DNA of 64,000 bases, from positions 1 through 64,000 of the forward strand of contig JAHBWF010000021.1 of assembly GCA_019637105.1 (NCBI GenBank). The letters are read 5' to 3'. The DNA is from Labilithrix sp. GTDB taxonomy: Bacteria > Myxococcota_A > Polyangia > Polyangiales > Polyangiaceae. A model generated the notes under the pieces. It did no database searches. It saw only the letters and a list, made by a program, of their open reading frames with translations, and was not told the DNA's origin. Below, piece by piece: positions 55,232 to 63,646 of this stretch (position 1 is the first letter of the stretch; each line of letters opens with the position of its first letter). The position numbers and the translations under genes were made by a program.

Positions 55232-55563
55232 GCCGCCTGGACGAGCGCGAGCGAGTTCGCGTCGGGATCCTGGAAGCGCGCGACGACGCGGCCCTCCGTC
55301 CGCTCGATCGTGAACGACACCCCGCGGTTTTCGTAGATCGCGATCGCCTCGTCGATCGGCACCTTCGGGTAGAGCTGCACCGAGGCAGACGGCGCGCCCG
55401 CGCCGCCCGCGGAGAGCGCGATCTGGAAGCCCTCTCCCGCGTCGACGATCGCCGAGCCGTCGGGAGCCTCGCGCACGAGCTTCATGCCGAGCGTCTCGAC
55501 GTAGAAGCGCACCGCGCGCCCGACGTCGCTCACGCCCAGCGCGACGGCGCCCCCGCGGATCAT
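55228..55563 (-). CDS. VOC (glyoxalase/bleomycin-resistance) family protein
   Basis: This 111-residue protein has one vicinal-oxygen-chelate beta-alpha-beta-beta-beta pair: VALGVSDVGRAVRFYVETLGMKLVRE at the start and VVARFQDPDANSLALVQ at the end. It likely works as a dimer. No clear four-ligand metal set can be read (the early His is Ala or Val), so it may be a non-catalytic binder. It lies 2 bases after the Tudor-like gene and overlaps the Omp85-like gene. Confidence 0.8.
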   Translation of the reverse strand: MIRGGAVALGVSDVGRAVRFYVETLGMKLVREAPDGSAIVDAGEGFQIALSAGGAGAPSASVQLYPKVPIDEAIAIYENRGVSFTIERTEGRVVARFQDPDANSLALVQAA

Positions 55564-55565
55564 CC

Positions 55566-55853
55566 CTACGCCTGCTGCCCGTGTCCGAGCTTCTTCTTCC
55601 CTTCCTGGAAGAGGATCTCGACACGCGACGCGTCGGCGTCGGTCACGACGCCCTTGCCGAACTTGGCGTGCTGGACGAGCTGACCCTTCGCGTAGCGCTC
55701 GGAGAGCACGTAGGCGGCGAAGGCGTCATCGGGCTTTCCGTCGGTCAGTTCTTCCCACGACTTCTCGGGCTCGGCCGGCTTCGCCCAAAAATCGGTCTCG
55801 TTGTCCTTGTCACGGCCCCCCGCCGAGCGAGACTTCGTGCGCTTCATCGACAT
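55566..55853 (-). CDS. Small Tudor/UvrD-C-like domain protein
   Basis: This 95-residue protein has a C-terminal half reading QLVQHAKFGKGVVTDADASR, then VEILFQEGKKKLGHG. That matches the Tudor-like domain at the C-termini of UvrD/PcrA helicases (G-x-x-V-x-H-x-x-F-G-x-G) known to contact RNA polymerase. The N-terminus is charged and probably disordered. It may be a free-standing polymerase or nucleic-acid binder. ATG 55847 is an alternative start. Confidence 0.65.
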   Translation of the reverse strand: MSMKRTKSRSAGGRDKDNETDFWAKPAEPEKSWEELTDGKPDDAFAAYVLSERYAKGQLVQHAKFGKGVVTDADASRVEILFQEGKKKLGHGQQA

Positions 55854-55990
55854 GGTGAGCCCCTCTTCTACCAGAGCCCGGACGCGTTCGCATCAGGTCC
55901 CGGCGGCTCGACCGAGGCGCCGCGAGGTCGGGACGCGGCGCGGCGTGAGACGGGGCGCCGGCCGCGCCGACCGCGTGTAGCATCCTCGGA

Positions 55991-56773
55991 ATGGTCGCGC
56001 TGTTCATCATCGGAGGCGTTCTCTTCGTCATCGGCGTCGTCGTCACGTTGTCGAACGTCAAGAACTTCAAGCGCCGCAAGCGCATCCTCGCGACGCCGAC
56101 GTCGCCGATCATCCAGGCGCCGGGCAACGGCGTCGTCGAGATCAAGGGGCGCATCGTGCCCAGCGAGCAGGGCCTCGTGCAGACGCCCTTCAGCGGTCGA
56201 CACGCCGTCTGGTGCCGCGTCACCGTGCAGGAGCTCCGGTCGTCGGGCCGCAACCGCTACTGGCACACGCTCCTCACGGAGGTCGACGCGCGGCCGTTCC
56301 TGGTCGACGACGGCTCCGGTCAGATGGCGCGCGTCGCGCCGCACGGCGCGAACGTCATGCTCGACAAGCAGAGCGTCGCCTCGAGCGGCACGTTCAACGA
56401 CGCGGCGTCCCACCTCGAGGCCTTCCTCCAGTCGCGCGGTCTGAAGAGCACGTCGTGGCTCGGCTTGAACAAGAGCATGCGCTACGAAGAAGAGGTCCTC
56501 GCGCCGAACGATTCGCTCTACGCGCTCGGCCCGTCGCGTCGCGAGGCCGGCCCGCCGGTGCACGACGGCTACCGCATGGTGCCGAGCACGCAGCTCGTCA
56601 TGTCCCACGAGATCGGGCCGGAGGGCGAGCTCTTGCTCACCAACAAGTCGGAGGAGGAGCTCGTGGGCAAGCTCCTCACCGGCTTCGTCGTCGGCCTCGT
56701 CGTCACCGGCCTCGGGGCGCTGGCCGGTCTCGCGGCGGTCGCCGTGGGGGTCGTCGAGTTCCTCGAGCTCTGA
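55991..56773 (+). CDS. Bacterial GIDE-domain membrane protein
   Basis: This 260-residue protein has a transmembrane helix at residues 1-22, a GIDE/BAM-type beta-rich domain (~40-225: VVEIKGRIVPSEQGLVQTPFSGRHAVWCRVTVQ, FLVDDGSGQMARV) and a second hydrophobic segment near the end (FVVGLVVTGLGALAGLAAVAVG). The domain is best known from the mitochondrial ubiquitin ligase MULAN/MAPL. Here there is no RING finger. TAGCAT (55978-55983) lies 7 nt before ATG with no ribosome-binding site. Confidence 0.75.
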   Translation: MVALFIIGGVLFVIGVVVTLSNVKNFKRRKRILATPTSPIIQAPGNGVVEIKGRIVPSEQGLVQTPFSGRHAVWCRVTVQELRSSGRNRYWHTLLTEVDARPFLVDDGSGQMARVAPHGANVMLDKQSVASSGTFNDAASHLEAFLQSRGLKSTSWLGLNKSMRYEEEVLAPNDSLYALGPSRREAGPPVHDGYRMVPSTQLVMSHEIGPEGELLLTNKSEEELVGKLLTGFVVGLVVTGLGALAGLAAVAVGVVEFLEL

Positions 56774-56795
56774 GCGCCTCGCGCCGCCGAGGTCG

Positions 56796-58766
56796 TCAGC
56801 GGCGCCGCGGAGGCGCGTGCCGGCTCTCGAGCACCTCGATGTCGCTGCCGTCGAGCTTCATCGTCTCCTCCGGGTTGAACGGGGCGTCGCGAACGCGCGC
56901 CTGCGGTCGGCCTTGAGGGCCGAGCGCCGCGGGGAGCCGTGACGGCGGGAGGAGATCGGGGCGCTTCACGACGGTCTCGCCGTCCCAGTCGTCGGGGGCG
57001 CTCGGCGCCGGGGAGCGCACGTCTTGCGGCGGGGCGGGGGCCGTCCGACTCGAGCGCTGCGCGGGCGAAGGCGCGCGCGGCGCTCGGTGCTTGCCGGGGT
57101 GGAAGACCTCGGTCGGGTCCTCCTCGTCGAGCGGCACGTCGTCGTCGTCCGGCGACATGGTGACGTGGATGGGGATGTCGATCGAGTCGTCGCTCGGCGG
57201 TCCGGAGACGAGCGGCGGCAGGCTCGGTTCGGAGTCGCGTCCGAGCGAGTCGAACGGCGACGGCGCCAGCTTCACCTTCACGTCGAGGCGGGTCGAGCGA
57301 TCCACGCCGCGCGACGGAGGCCCGTCGGCCATCCGGCTGCGCAAGGTCGCGCTCGGTCCGTCGGGGCGATCGAGCGGCTCGCGGTACGCGCGAGGATCGC
57401 GGGCCTCCGATCGACGGTCGAACGAGGATGCCTTCCCGAGCGCGCCGCGATCCGCGCGCGATCCGTGCTCGATGCGGGTCTCGTCGGTGCGGCCGCCCGC
57501 GGCCGGGGGCTCGGAGCGCCCGCGCCGATCGCCGAGCGCGGGCGGCTCGGAGCGGCTGCGCCCGCCGCCGAGGACCGGAGCGCGCTTGCGCTCCTCGGCG
57601 GTCGGCGGCGCGGGGACGCGCGCCCCCTCCGCGAGCGCGGCGCTCGACGGGACGAGATCGCGGAGCATGTGCTTGGCCGTCGCGTAGCGGCTCGCCCGGT
57701 TCTTCTCCATGGCGCGCCGGATGATCGTCTCGAGCTCCGGCGGCGTGGCGGGCCGGAGCTCGCGGATCGGCCGCGGCGTGGTGTTGATGATGGCGAGGAG
57801 CAGCGCGTTGTAGTTGGGCGCGAGGAACGGACGCTTGCCCGCGATGGCCTCGTACATCACGACGCCGCAGGCGTAGACGTCGACGCGCCCGTCGAGGTTG
57901 CGCTCGCCGCGAGCCTGCTCCGGCGACATGTAATAGGGGGTGCCCATCACCATGCCGGTGCGCGTCAGGTCGAGCGCGTCGTCGCCGGTCTGGAACTCGG
58001 CCATCATCTTGGAGACGCCGAAGTCGAGGAGCTTGATGATGGGCGGGCAACCCAGACGTCGCGCGAGGAAGATGTTCTCGGGCTTGATGTCGCGGTGGAC
58101 GATGCCCTTCTCGTGAGCCGCGATCAGGCCGGAGAGCACCTGGCTGACCACGTCGACGACGTCGTCGAACGGGAGGCCGCCCTCCTTCGCGATGCGCTCG
58201 GCGAGCGTCTGGCCGACGAGCTTCTCCATCACGAGGTACGGGCTGCCGTCGTCGAGCAGGCCGAGGTCGTAGACCTCGCAGATGTTCGGGTGCCCGATCG
58301 CGCCCGCGGCGCGGGCCTCTTGCTGGAAGCGCTTCACGGCGACGCGCTTCTTCGCCTGCGAGGGGCTCAGCACCTTGATCGCGACCTGGCGGCTCAGGCC
58401 CAGGTGCTCGGCGTCGTAGACGGTGCCCATCCCGCCCTCGCCGAGGACGCCCTTGATCATGTACCGGCCGCCGACCGTCTGGCCGAGCAGCTCGCGCTGG
58501 AGATCGCGCGTCGGCGGGATCGTCCTGGAGACCTCGCCGGCGTGCGCGCCCGACCGCCCGCGCACGCGGTCGCGCTGCGGGTCGAACGCCAGGGGCTCGG
58601 GGCGCCGCGACGGCGGGGGCAGCTCGCTCATCCGGCTCCGCACGTCCGCGTTGCGCGCGGCGGGGCGCGGGTTCTCGGGCATGCGGAGCCCGGTGTTCGG
58701 GCACACTCGCTCGGCTGCGTCGTGCGGCGTTCTGCAGTGCGGGCAGCGAACGAAACGATGGCTCAT
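56796..58766 (-). CDS. Ser/Thr protein kinase with N-terminal zinc ribbon
   Basis: This 656-residue soluble Hanks-type kinase starts with CPHCRTPHDAAERVCPNTG, a four-ligand CxxC...C zinc-ribbon-like segment, at residues 8-26. The kinase domain (~100-370) is complete: LGEGGMGTVY, Lys in VAIKVLSPS, HRDIKPENIF, DFG and YYMSPEQARGE. The last ~280 residues are disordered, Arg/Pro/Ser/Asp-rich, with a short acidic-hydrophobic run (DSIDIPIHVTM) and end without a membrane helix or sensor. The substrate is unknown. It is convergent with the GIDE gene. Confidence 0.9.
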   Translation of the reverse strand: MSHRFVRCPHCRTPHDAAERVCPNTGLRMPENPRPAARNADVRSRMSELPPPSRRPEPLAFDPQRDRVRGRSGAHAGEVSRTIPPTRDLQRELLGQTVGGRYMIKGVLGEGGMGTVYDAEHLGLSRQVAIKVLSPSQAKKRVAVKRFQQEARAAGAIGHPNICEVYDLGLLDDGSPYLVMEKLVGQTLAERIAKEGGLPFDDVVDVVSQVLSGLIAAHEKGIVHRDIKPENIFLARRLGCPPIIKLLDFGVSKMMAEFQTGDDALDLTRTGMVMGTPYYMSPEQARGERNLDGRVDVYACGVVMYEAIAGKRPFLAPNYNALLLAIINTTPRPIRELRPATPPELETIIRRAMEKNRASRYATAKHMLRDLVPSSAALAEGARVPAPPTAEERKRAPVLGGGRSRSEPPALGDRRGRSEPPAAGGRTDETRIEHGSRADRGALGKASSFDRRSEARDPRAYREPLDRPDGPSATLRSRMADGPPSRGVDRSTRLDVKVKLAPSPFDSLGRDSEPSLPPLVSGPPSDDSIDIPIHVTMSPDDDDVPLDEEDPTEVFHPGKHRAPRAPSPAQRSSRTAPAPPQDVRSPAPSAPDDWDGETVVKRPDLLPPSRLPAALGPQGRPQARVRDAPFNPEETMKLDGSDIEVLESRHAPPRRR

Positions 58767-58956
58767 GACCTTGAGGCGCGGGTGCGAGAGCGTCGGAGCC
58801 GCGTCCGTCCGCGTTCCGGGACCGAGACTCGAGCGTCTCCTCAGGTTATCGAGTTTGCGGTCCGGCCCGCAACGGCTCGCTCGTGTGGGTGGTCGTCCTC
58901 CAGGCGCCGTCCTCCTCGACGGCGCGCGTCGCGCCCGTCGCTCCGCGGCCTCCCGA

Positions 58957-59478
58957 TCACGAGGTCGGCGAGGCGGGGGCTTCTGGAGCGACGCCGCCGC
59001 CGCGCGGCGTCGAGTCCGTCCGCCCGGCGCGGATGCCCGCCCAGCCGCAGGCGATCAGGAGCACGCCGAGGCCGATGAAGCCGAGGTCCCAGGCCAGCTC
59101 CGAGGCGCCGGGGTGCACGTGATGGACGCCGAGGATCTGGTGATCGACGACGCCCTCGATCGTATTGAACAGCCCCCAGCCGAGGAGCAGCGAGCCGGCG
59201 AAGGTGCGTCCGGACCACGGGACGTCGCTGCGCGCGCCCGCGCGCCACAACTTCGAGAGACCGAGGGCCGTCGCCGTCCAGGTGAAGGCGTGGAACAAAC
59301 CGTCCCAGACCATGTTGTATTTCATCGAGACGAGGTCGACCGGCGGCCGCACGCTCGAGAGCATGTTGTGCCACTGGAGGATCTGGTGCAGCAAGATCCC
59401 GTCGACGAAGCCGCCCATGCCCGTACCGAGCAGGATGCCGGCGGAGACGAGCGCGCCCTGGTGCCGTGCCGTCGTCAC
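58957..59478 (-). CDS. DUF2243 membrane protein
   Basis: This 173-residue protein of the DUF2243 family has about four hydrophobic helices. The signature is GTGMGGFVDGILLHQILQWHNMLS (residues ~17-40), with histidines HHVHPG later. These proteins are often near cytochrome oxidase genes and may bind heme or copper, but the function is not established. The GTG start overlaps the previous gene's stop (GTGA). Confidence 0.8.
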   Translation of the reverse strand: MTTARHQGALVSAGILLGTGMGGFVDGILLHQILQWHNMLSSVRPPVDLVSMKYNMVWDGLFHAFTWTATALGLSKLWRAGARSDVPWSGRTFAGSLLLGWGLFNTIEGVVDHQILGVHHVHPGASELAWDLGFIGLGVLLIACGWAGIRAGRTDSTPRGGGVAPEAPASPTS

Positions 59479-59750
59479 GCCTCCACCTCCTCTCGCTCGC
59501 GCCGCGCGGCCGGCCTCCCGATTCGCTCGGCCGCTCGGCTGACGAGCCCGATCACGAGGAACGGGAAGAGCGCGATCATCAGGTTCGTGCCGAAGTCCTG
59601 ATCGAAGACGTCCTGTCGCGCCGCGCGACCGACGGGGCAGCTCGGGCAGGCCGAGCTCACCGACGCGATCAGAAGATGAGGTGCGCTCGCGAGGGCCACG
59701 GCGGCGAGGCGCCTCGCGCGGCTGGGATCTCGACGCCGACGCGTGTTCAT
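59475..59750 (-). CDS. Small membrane protein with CPSC motif
   Basis: The 91-residue product starts with an Arg-rich N-terminus and a hydrophobic signal-like helix (VALASAPHLLIASVSSA), followed by CPSCPVGRAARQDVF. A second helix (LMIALFPFLVIGLVS) and a basic tail follow. The CxxC just after the first helix would face the periplasm and could bind metal or form a disulfide. It is translationally coupled to DUF2243 (GTGA), suggesting a joint role. ATG 59768 would add 6 residues. Confidence 0.65.
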   Translation of the reverse strand: MNTRRRRDPSRARRLAAVALASAPHLLIASVSSACPSCPVGRAARQDVFDQDFGTNLMIALFPFLVIGLVSRAAERIGRPAARREREEVEA

Positions 59751-59959
59751 GAACCGGCGACCATGCAAGCGCGCGGCCGCGCGCGGGGCGATCGCCGCTG
59801 CCGCGCGGTCGATCGACGCCCCCCCGACGCGCCGTCGACGGCGACCGGCTCACTCGCGCGCGCCCGAGATCTGGCCCGCCGGCCGGCCCGGGGTGGCCCG
59901 CGCCGGCGCGCGGGGGCGTCAGGTCTGCGAAAGATCGAGGGCGTCGCCTGGCCCGTTCG

Positions 59960-62518
59960 ATGCAGCCGCGTGGAGCCGTGGCCGTCGACGCGAGGAGGGA
60001 GGGCGCGCGGCGCGATCCGGTCTTCTGGATAGCCTTGGCCTCGTGCGCGGGGTCGCTCGCGCTCGTCGCCCCGTGGGCGACCCTCGCGGCGGCCGTGGTC
60101 GTCGCGGCGCTCCTCGCGCGCGCGGGCGCGCGCTGGCTCATGCTGGCGGCGCTGTTCGCGTTCGCGGTGGGAGCGACGCGGGCGCATCGGGCGATGTCGC
60201 GCTACGAGCGGGCGCGGAGCGCGACGATCGACGCCGGGAGCTGGCCCGCCCGCTGTACGGCGCGCGGGGTGGTGTCGCGCTCTCCGGTGAGGATCGGCGG
60301 CGCCGCGCGCGTCGAGGTCGAGGCCGACGAGCTCTCCTGTCGCGAGGGACCGCCTCTGCGCGGGCGCGTGACGTTGCACGTGCCGAGCGACGAGCAGGAC
60401 GGCGACCTCGAGCTCGCGCGCGGAGACACGGTCTCCGTGCTCGCGTCCCTCGCGCCGCCGTACCGCTTCTGGAACGACGGGGCGGGCGATCCGCGCCCGC
60501 TCTCCGCGCGTCGCGGCGTCGTCCTCTCGGGCGCCGCCGAGGACGTCGTCGTCGAGCGGGCCGGCGCGGGGATCTCGGCCGCGATCGATCGCGCGCGAGC
60601 GCACGTCCGTAGGCGCATCCTCGCGACGTTCCCGGCGGAGACGTCGGCGATGGCGCGCGCGCTCGTGCTCGGCGAGGACGACCTGCCCGCGGACGACCAG
60701 CGCGCCTTCCGGCGGAGCGGGCTCGCCCACCTCCTCGCGGTGTCCGGCATGCACCTCGTCCTCGTCGTCATGGGGATCGTCGCGGCGCTGCGCGCGCTGC
60801 TCGTCCGCGTCCCGGCCGTGGCGGCGCGGAGCGACGCGGCGCGCGTCGCGGCGGGCGCGGGCCTGCCCGTCGCCTGGATCTACGCCGAGATCGCCGGCGG
60901 GAGCGGCTCCGCGGTGCGGGCCGCGTGGATGTGCACGGTGGCGCTCCTCGCGCGCGCGCTCGCCCGGAGGCCGGCGCCGTGGCGCGCGCTCGGGCTCTCC
61001 GTCCTCGCGATGTCGGTCGTCGATCCGCTCGTCGCGTTCGACGTCTCGTTCGTGCTGTCGGCGCTCGCGACCGGCGGCCTCGTCGCGCTCGCGCGTCCGA
61101 TCGAGGGCGCGATGTCGACGCACCTGCGCGTCCGCGGGCGGACCTTGCCGGTGTTCGTGGCGCGTCCGCTCGCCACCAGCGCCGCGGCGACGATCGCCTG
61201 CGCGCCCGTGCTCGCGACGATGGCGCCGGAGCTGCCGCTCGGCGGGCTCGTCGCGAACGTCGTCGCCGTGCCCCTGGGCGAGGCCGCCGCGCTGCCGCTC
61301 TGCCTCGTGCACGCGCTCCTCGTCGGATGGCCCGCCGCGGAGAGCGGCTGCGCCGCGGCGGCGTCCGGCGCGCTCCTGCTCGTTCGGACGGTCGCGCGCT
61401 CGTTCACGTGGGGCGGGCTCCCGGTGCCGGCGCCGACGGCCGGAGAGCTCGCGGTCCTCGCGGCGTCGGCCGCGGGCGTCGCGCTCGGCCGCCGGGCCGC
61501 GGCGCCGCGCGAACTCGGCGCCGCGCTCGACCGTCCGGGCGCAGCCGCGCCGGGGCGTTCAGGCCTCGCGCTCGGCGGGCTCGGTGGGCTCGGCGCCGCG
61601 CTCGGCCGCCTGCGCGCCTCGCTCGATCGACCCGGCGTCGTGCTCGGCCTCGGCGCGACGACGATCGTGCTCCTCGAGATCGTCGCGCGCGCGGGCGGCG
61701 CGCCCCGGGGCGTGCTCCGCGTGACGTTCCTCGACGTCGGGCAGGGAGACGCCGCGCTCGTCGATCTGCCGGACGGCTCGTCGATGCTGGTCGACGGCGG
61801 CGGCCTCGTCGGCAGCCCGATCGACGTGGGCGAGCGGGCGGTCGCCTCGGTCCTCGCCGCGCGCCGCCGGAGCCGGCTCGCGGCGGTCGTGCTCTCGCAT
61901 CCGCACCCCGATCACTACCTCGGGCTCGCCTCGGCGCTCGCGCGCGTTCGCGTCGACTCCCTCTGGGACACGGGGCAGGGCGAAGACGAGGGCGTCGGAG
62001 GCGCCTACGCCGAGCTGCTCACGGACCTTCGCCGCCGCGGCGCGATCGTGCTCCGGCCGGCCGAGCTCTGCGGCGCGAGGACGATCGGCGGCGCGGTCGT
62101 CGAGGTGCTCGCGCCGTGTCCGGGCGTGGTCGCGGATCGCGGCGCGAACGACAACTCGCTCGTCGTCCGCGTTCGCTTCGGCGGGCGCGCGATCCTCTTC
62201 ACCGGGGACGCGGAGCGCGACGAAGAGGCGGAGCTCGTCGAGCGGCTGGGCGCGCGCGGCGGGCTGCGCGCGGACGTCCTCAAGATCGGTCACCACGGCA
62301 GCCGGACGTCGACGACGGCGCCGTTCGTCGCGGCGGTGGACCCCGAAGTGGCCGTGATCTCGTGCGGCGTCCGCAACCGCTTCGGGCACCCGCACCCGTC
62401 GACGCTCGCCACGCTCGCGCGCGCGCAGGTGCGCGTGCTCCGGACCGACCGCGTCGGGAGCGTCGTCGTCACGACGGACGGCCGATCGCTCGACGTCCGC
62501 GCGGCGTCCGCGGATTGA
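59960..62518 (+). CDS. comEC: ComEC/Rec2 DNA-uptake channel protein
   Basis: This 852-residue competence protein has N-terminal membrane helices and an extracytoplasmic DUF4131-like domain (~residues 60-190). The competence domain has the signature LAHLLAVSGMHLVLVVMGI (~255), and many transmembrane helices follow. The C-terminal metallo-beta-lactamase domain (~590-850) has FLDVGQGDAALV, SHPHPDHYLGL (HxHxDH) and KIGHHGSRTST. It moves single-stranded DNA into the cytoplasm. A Gly/Leu/Arg/Asp-rich repeated stretch (ALDRPG, ALGRLRASLDRPG) sits between the two domains. No other competence gene is adjacent. Confidence 0.92.
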   Translation: MQPRGAVAVDARREGARRDPVFWIALASCAGSLALVAPWATLAAAVVVAALLARAGARWLMLAALFAFAVGATRAHRAMSRYERARSATIDAGSWPARCTARGVVSRSPVRIGGAARVEVEADELSCREGPPLRGRVTLHVPSDEQDGDLELARGDTVSVLASLAPPYRFWNDGAGDPRPLSARRGVVLSGAAEDVVVERAGAGISAAIDRARAHVRRRILATFPAETSAMARALVLGEDDLPADDQRAFRRSGLAHLLAVSGMHLVLVVMGIVAALRALLVRVPAVAARSDAARVAAGAGLPVAWIYAEIAGGSGSAVRAAWMCTVALLARALARRPAPWRALGLSVLAMSVVDPLVAFDVSFVLSALATGGLVALARPIEGAMSTHLRVRGRTLPVFVARPLATSAAATIACAPVLATMAPELPLGGLVANVVAVPLGEAAALPLCLVHALLVGWPAAESGCAAAASGALLLVRTVARSFTWGGLPVPAPTAGELAVLAASAAGVALGRRAAAPRELGAALDRPGAAAPGRSGLALGGLGGLGAALGRLRASLDRPGVVLGLGATTIVLLEIVARAGGAPRGVLRVTFLDVGQGDAALVDLPDGSSMLVDGGGLVGSPIDVGERAVASVLAARRRSRLAAVVLSHPHPDHYLGLASALARVRVDSLWDTGQGEDEGVGGAYAELLTDLRRRGAIVLRPAELCGARTIGGAVVEVLAPCPGVVADRGANDNSLVVRVRFGGRAILFTGDAERDEEAELVERLGARGGLRADVLKIGHHGSRTSTTAPFVAAVDPEVAVISCGVRNRFGHPHPSTLATLARAQVRVLRTDRVGSVVVTTDGRSLDVRAASAD

Positions 62519-62520
62519 CG

Positions 62521-62649
62521 CGGCGCGAAGGCCGCCGCTCGAGCTCGGTGCCGGCCGACGCCGGTCGCCGCGCGAGGTCGTCGATCGGGCGGCGCGAAGG
62601 CCGTCGCTCGAGCTCGGCGCCGGCTCGACCGTCACGCCGCGCGAGGCGG
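62521..62649 (+). repeat. Imperfect 69-bp repeat after comEC
   Basis: Two diverged copies of a 69-bp unit begin CGGCGCGAAGGCCG at 62521 and 62590, with shared GCTCGAGCTCGG inside. The array starts 3 bases after the comEC stop and runs to the end of hpt. It is the fourth 3'-end tandem repeat in the window. Confidence 0.6.
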
Positions 62650-63177
62650 TCAGCTGCGCTCGACGACGCCGATGTACGGGAGGTTGCGGTAGCGCTCGGC
62701 GAAGTCGAGCCCGTAGCCGACGACGAACTTGTCTTCGATCGTGAAGCCCAAATAATCGACCTTCACCTCGACCCGCGCGCGCGCGGGCTTGTGGAGCAGC
62801 GCGCACACCTTGACGCTGCGTGGCTGGCGCGTCCGGAAGAGGTCCATCAAGTGAGCGATCGTCAGCCCGGTGTCGACGATGTCCTCGACGATGACCACGT
62901 CCTCGCCGGCGATCGGCTTGGAGAGGTCCTGCGTGATCTGGACGACGCCGCTGGTCTCGGTGCCCTCCCCGTAGGAGCGGACGCCGAGGAAGTCGACGCG
63001 CAGGTTGGTCATCTCGATGGAGCGGCAGAGGTCGGCCGCGAAGATGAAGCTGCCCTTCAGGACGACCACGAGGACGACGTGACGGTCCTTGTACTCCGCG
63101 GCGATCTGCGCGCCGAGCTCCTTGACGCGGGCGGCGATCTGCTCCTGGGAGAGCATCGTGACGAGACGTTCGCTCAT
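62650..63177 (-). CDS. hpt: Hypoxanthine phosphoribosyltransferase
   Basis: This 175-residue purine-salvage enzyme converts hypoxanthine and guanine to their nucleotides with PRPP. It has the PRPP-binding motif VVIVEDIVDTGLTIAHL (~residues 95-112), the upstream VVVLKGSFIFAADLCR, and the flexible catalytic loop SYGEGTE (~70). The C-terminal VVGYGLDFAERYRNLPYIG completes the fold. On the minus strand TAAATC lies ~14 nt before the ATG. It is divergent from the TPR gene. Confidence 0.95.
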   Translation of the reverse strand: MSERLVTMLSQEQIAARVKELGAQIAAEYKDRHVVLVVVLKGSFIFAADLCRSIEMTNLRVDFLGVRSYGEGTETSGVVQITQDLSKPIAGEDVVIVEDIVDTGLTIAHLMDLFRTRQPRSVKVCALLHKPARARVEVKVDYLGFTIEDKFVVGYGLDFAERYRNLPYIGVVERS

Positions 63178-63226
63178 GGGTGTGCTTTCGATTTAACCGC
63201 GCCCGAAGTAAAGAGGGACCCGCACC

Positions 63227-63544
63227 ATGACCGAGTCGAAGCGCCTGGCGTTCCTGCAGAAGACGACCGCCGAGGGATCGAGCGACCCGCTCGCCTGGTA
63301 CGGCCTGGCGATGGAGTACCGCAAGCTCGAACGCTGGGACGAGGCGCTCCAGACGTTCACGTCGCTCCGCTCGATGAAGCCGGACTACGTGGCGATGTAC
63401 CTGATGTGCGGGCAGATGCTCGAGGGCATCGCCCGGCAGGACGAGGCCCGCGAGTGGCTCGAGGCGGGGATCGAGCAGGCGCGCCAGAAGGGCGACAGCC
63501 ACGCGCTCGGCGAGCTCGAGTCGGCGCTCGACGCCCTCGACTGA
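63227..63544 (+). CDS. Small TPR protein
   Basis: This 105-residue all-helical protein consists of about two and a half tetratricopeptide repeats (DPLAWYGLAMEYRKLERWDEA, DYVAMYLMCGQMLEGIARQDEA). There is no signal peptide, so it is a cytoplasmic protein-interaction module. It lies beside hpt, divergently. A repeat array follows its stop by 10 bases. Confidence 0.75.
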   Translation: MTESKRLAFLQKTTAEGSSDPLAWYGLAMEYRKLERWDEALQTFTSLRSMKPDYVAMYLMCGQMLEGIARQDEAREWLEAGIEQARQKGDSHALGELESALDALD

Positions 63545-63554
63545 GCGGGGGGGC

Positions 63555-63612
63555 GCACCGTCGGCGCGTCGCGCACCGTCGGCGCGTCGCGCACCGTCGG
63601 CGCGTCGCGCAC
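63555..63612 (+). repeat. 18-bp tandem repeat after the TPR gene
   Basis: Three perfect copies of GCACCGTCGGCGCGTCGC (63555-63608) plus four bases of a fourth start 10 bases past the stop of the TPR gene. The unit length equals that of the metB-tail repeat. Confidence 0.92.
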
Positions 63613-63646
63613 GAACGGCCGGGCCCGCGCCCGAGCCGCCCGCGCG

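Noticed and set aside
63549-63613. Short direct repeats considered as a CRISPR array
   Set aside because: Copies are contiguous with no spacers and the unit is only 18 bp. It is a minisatellite.
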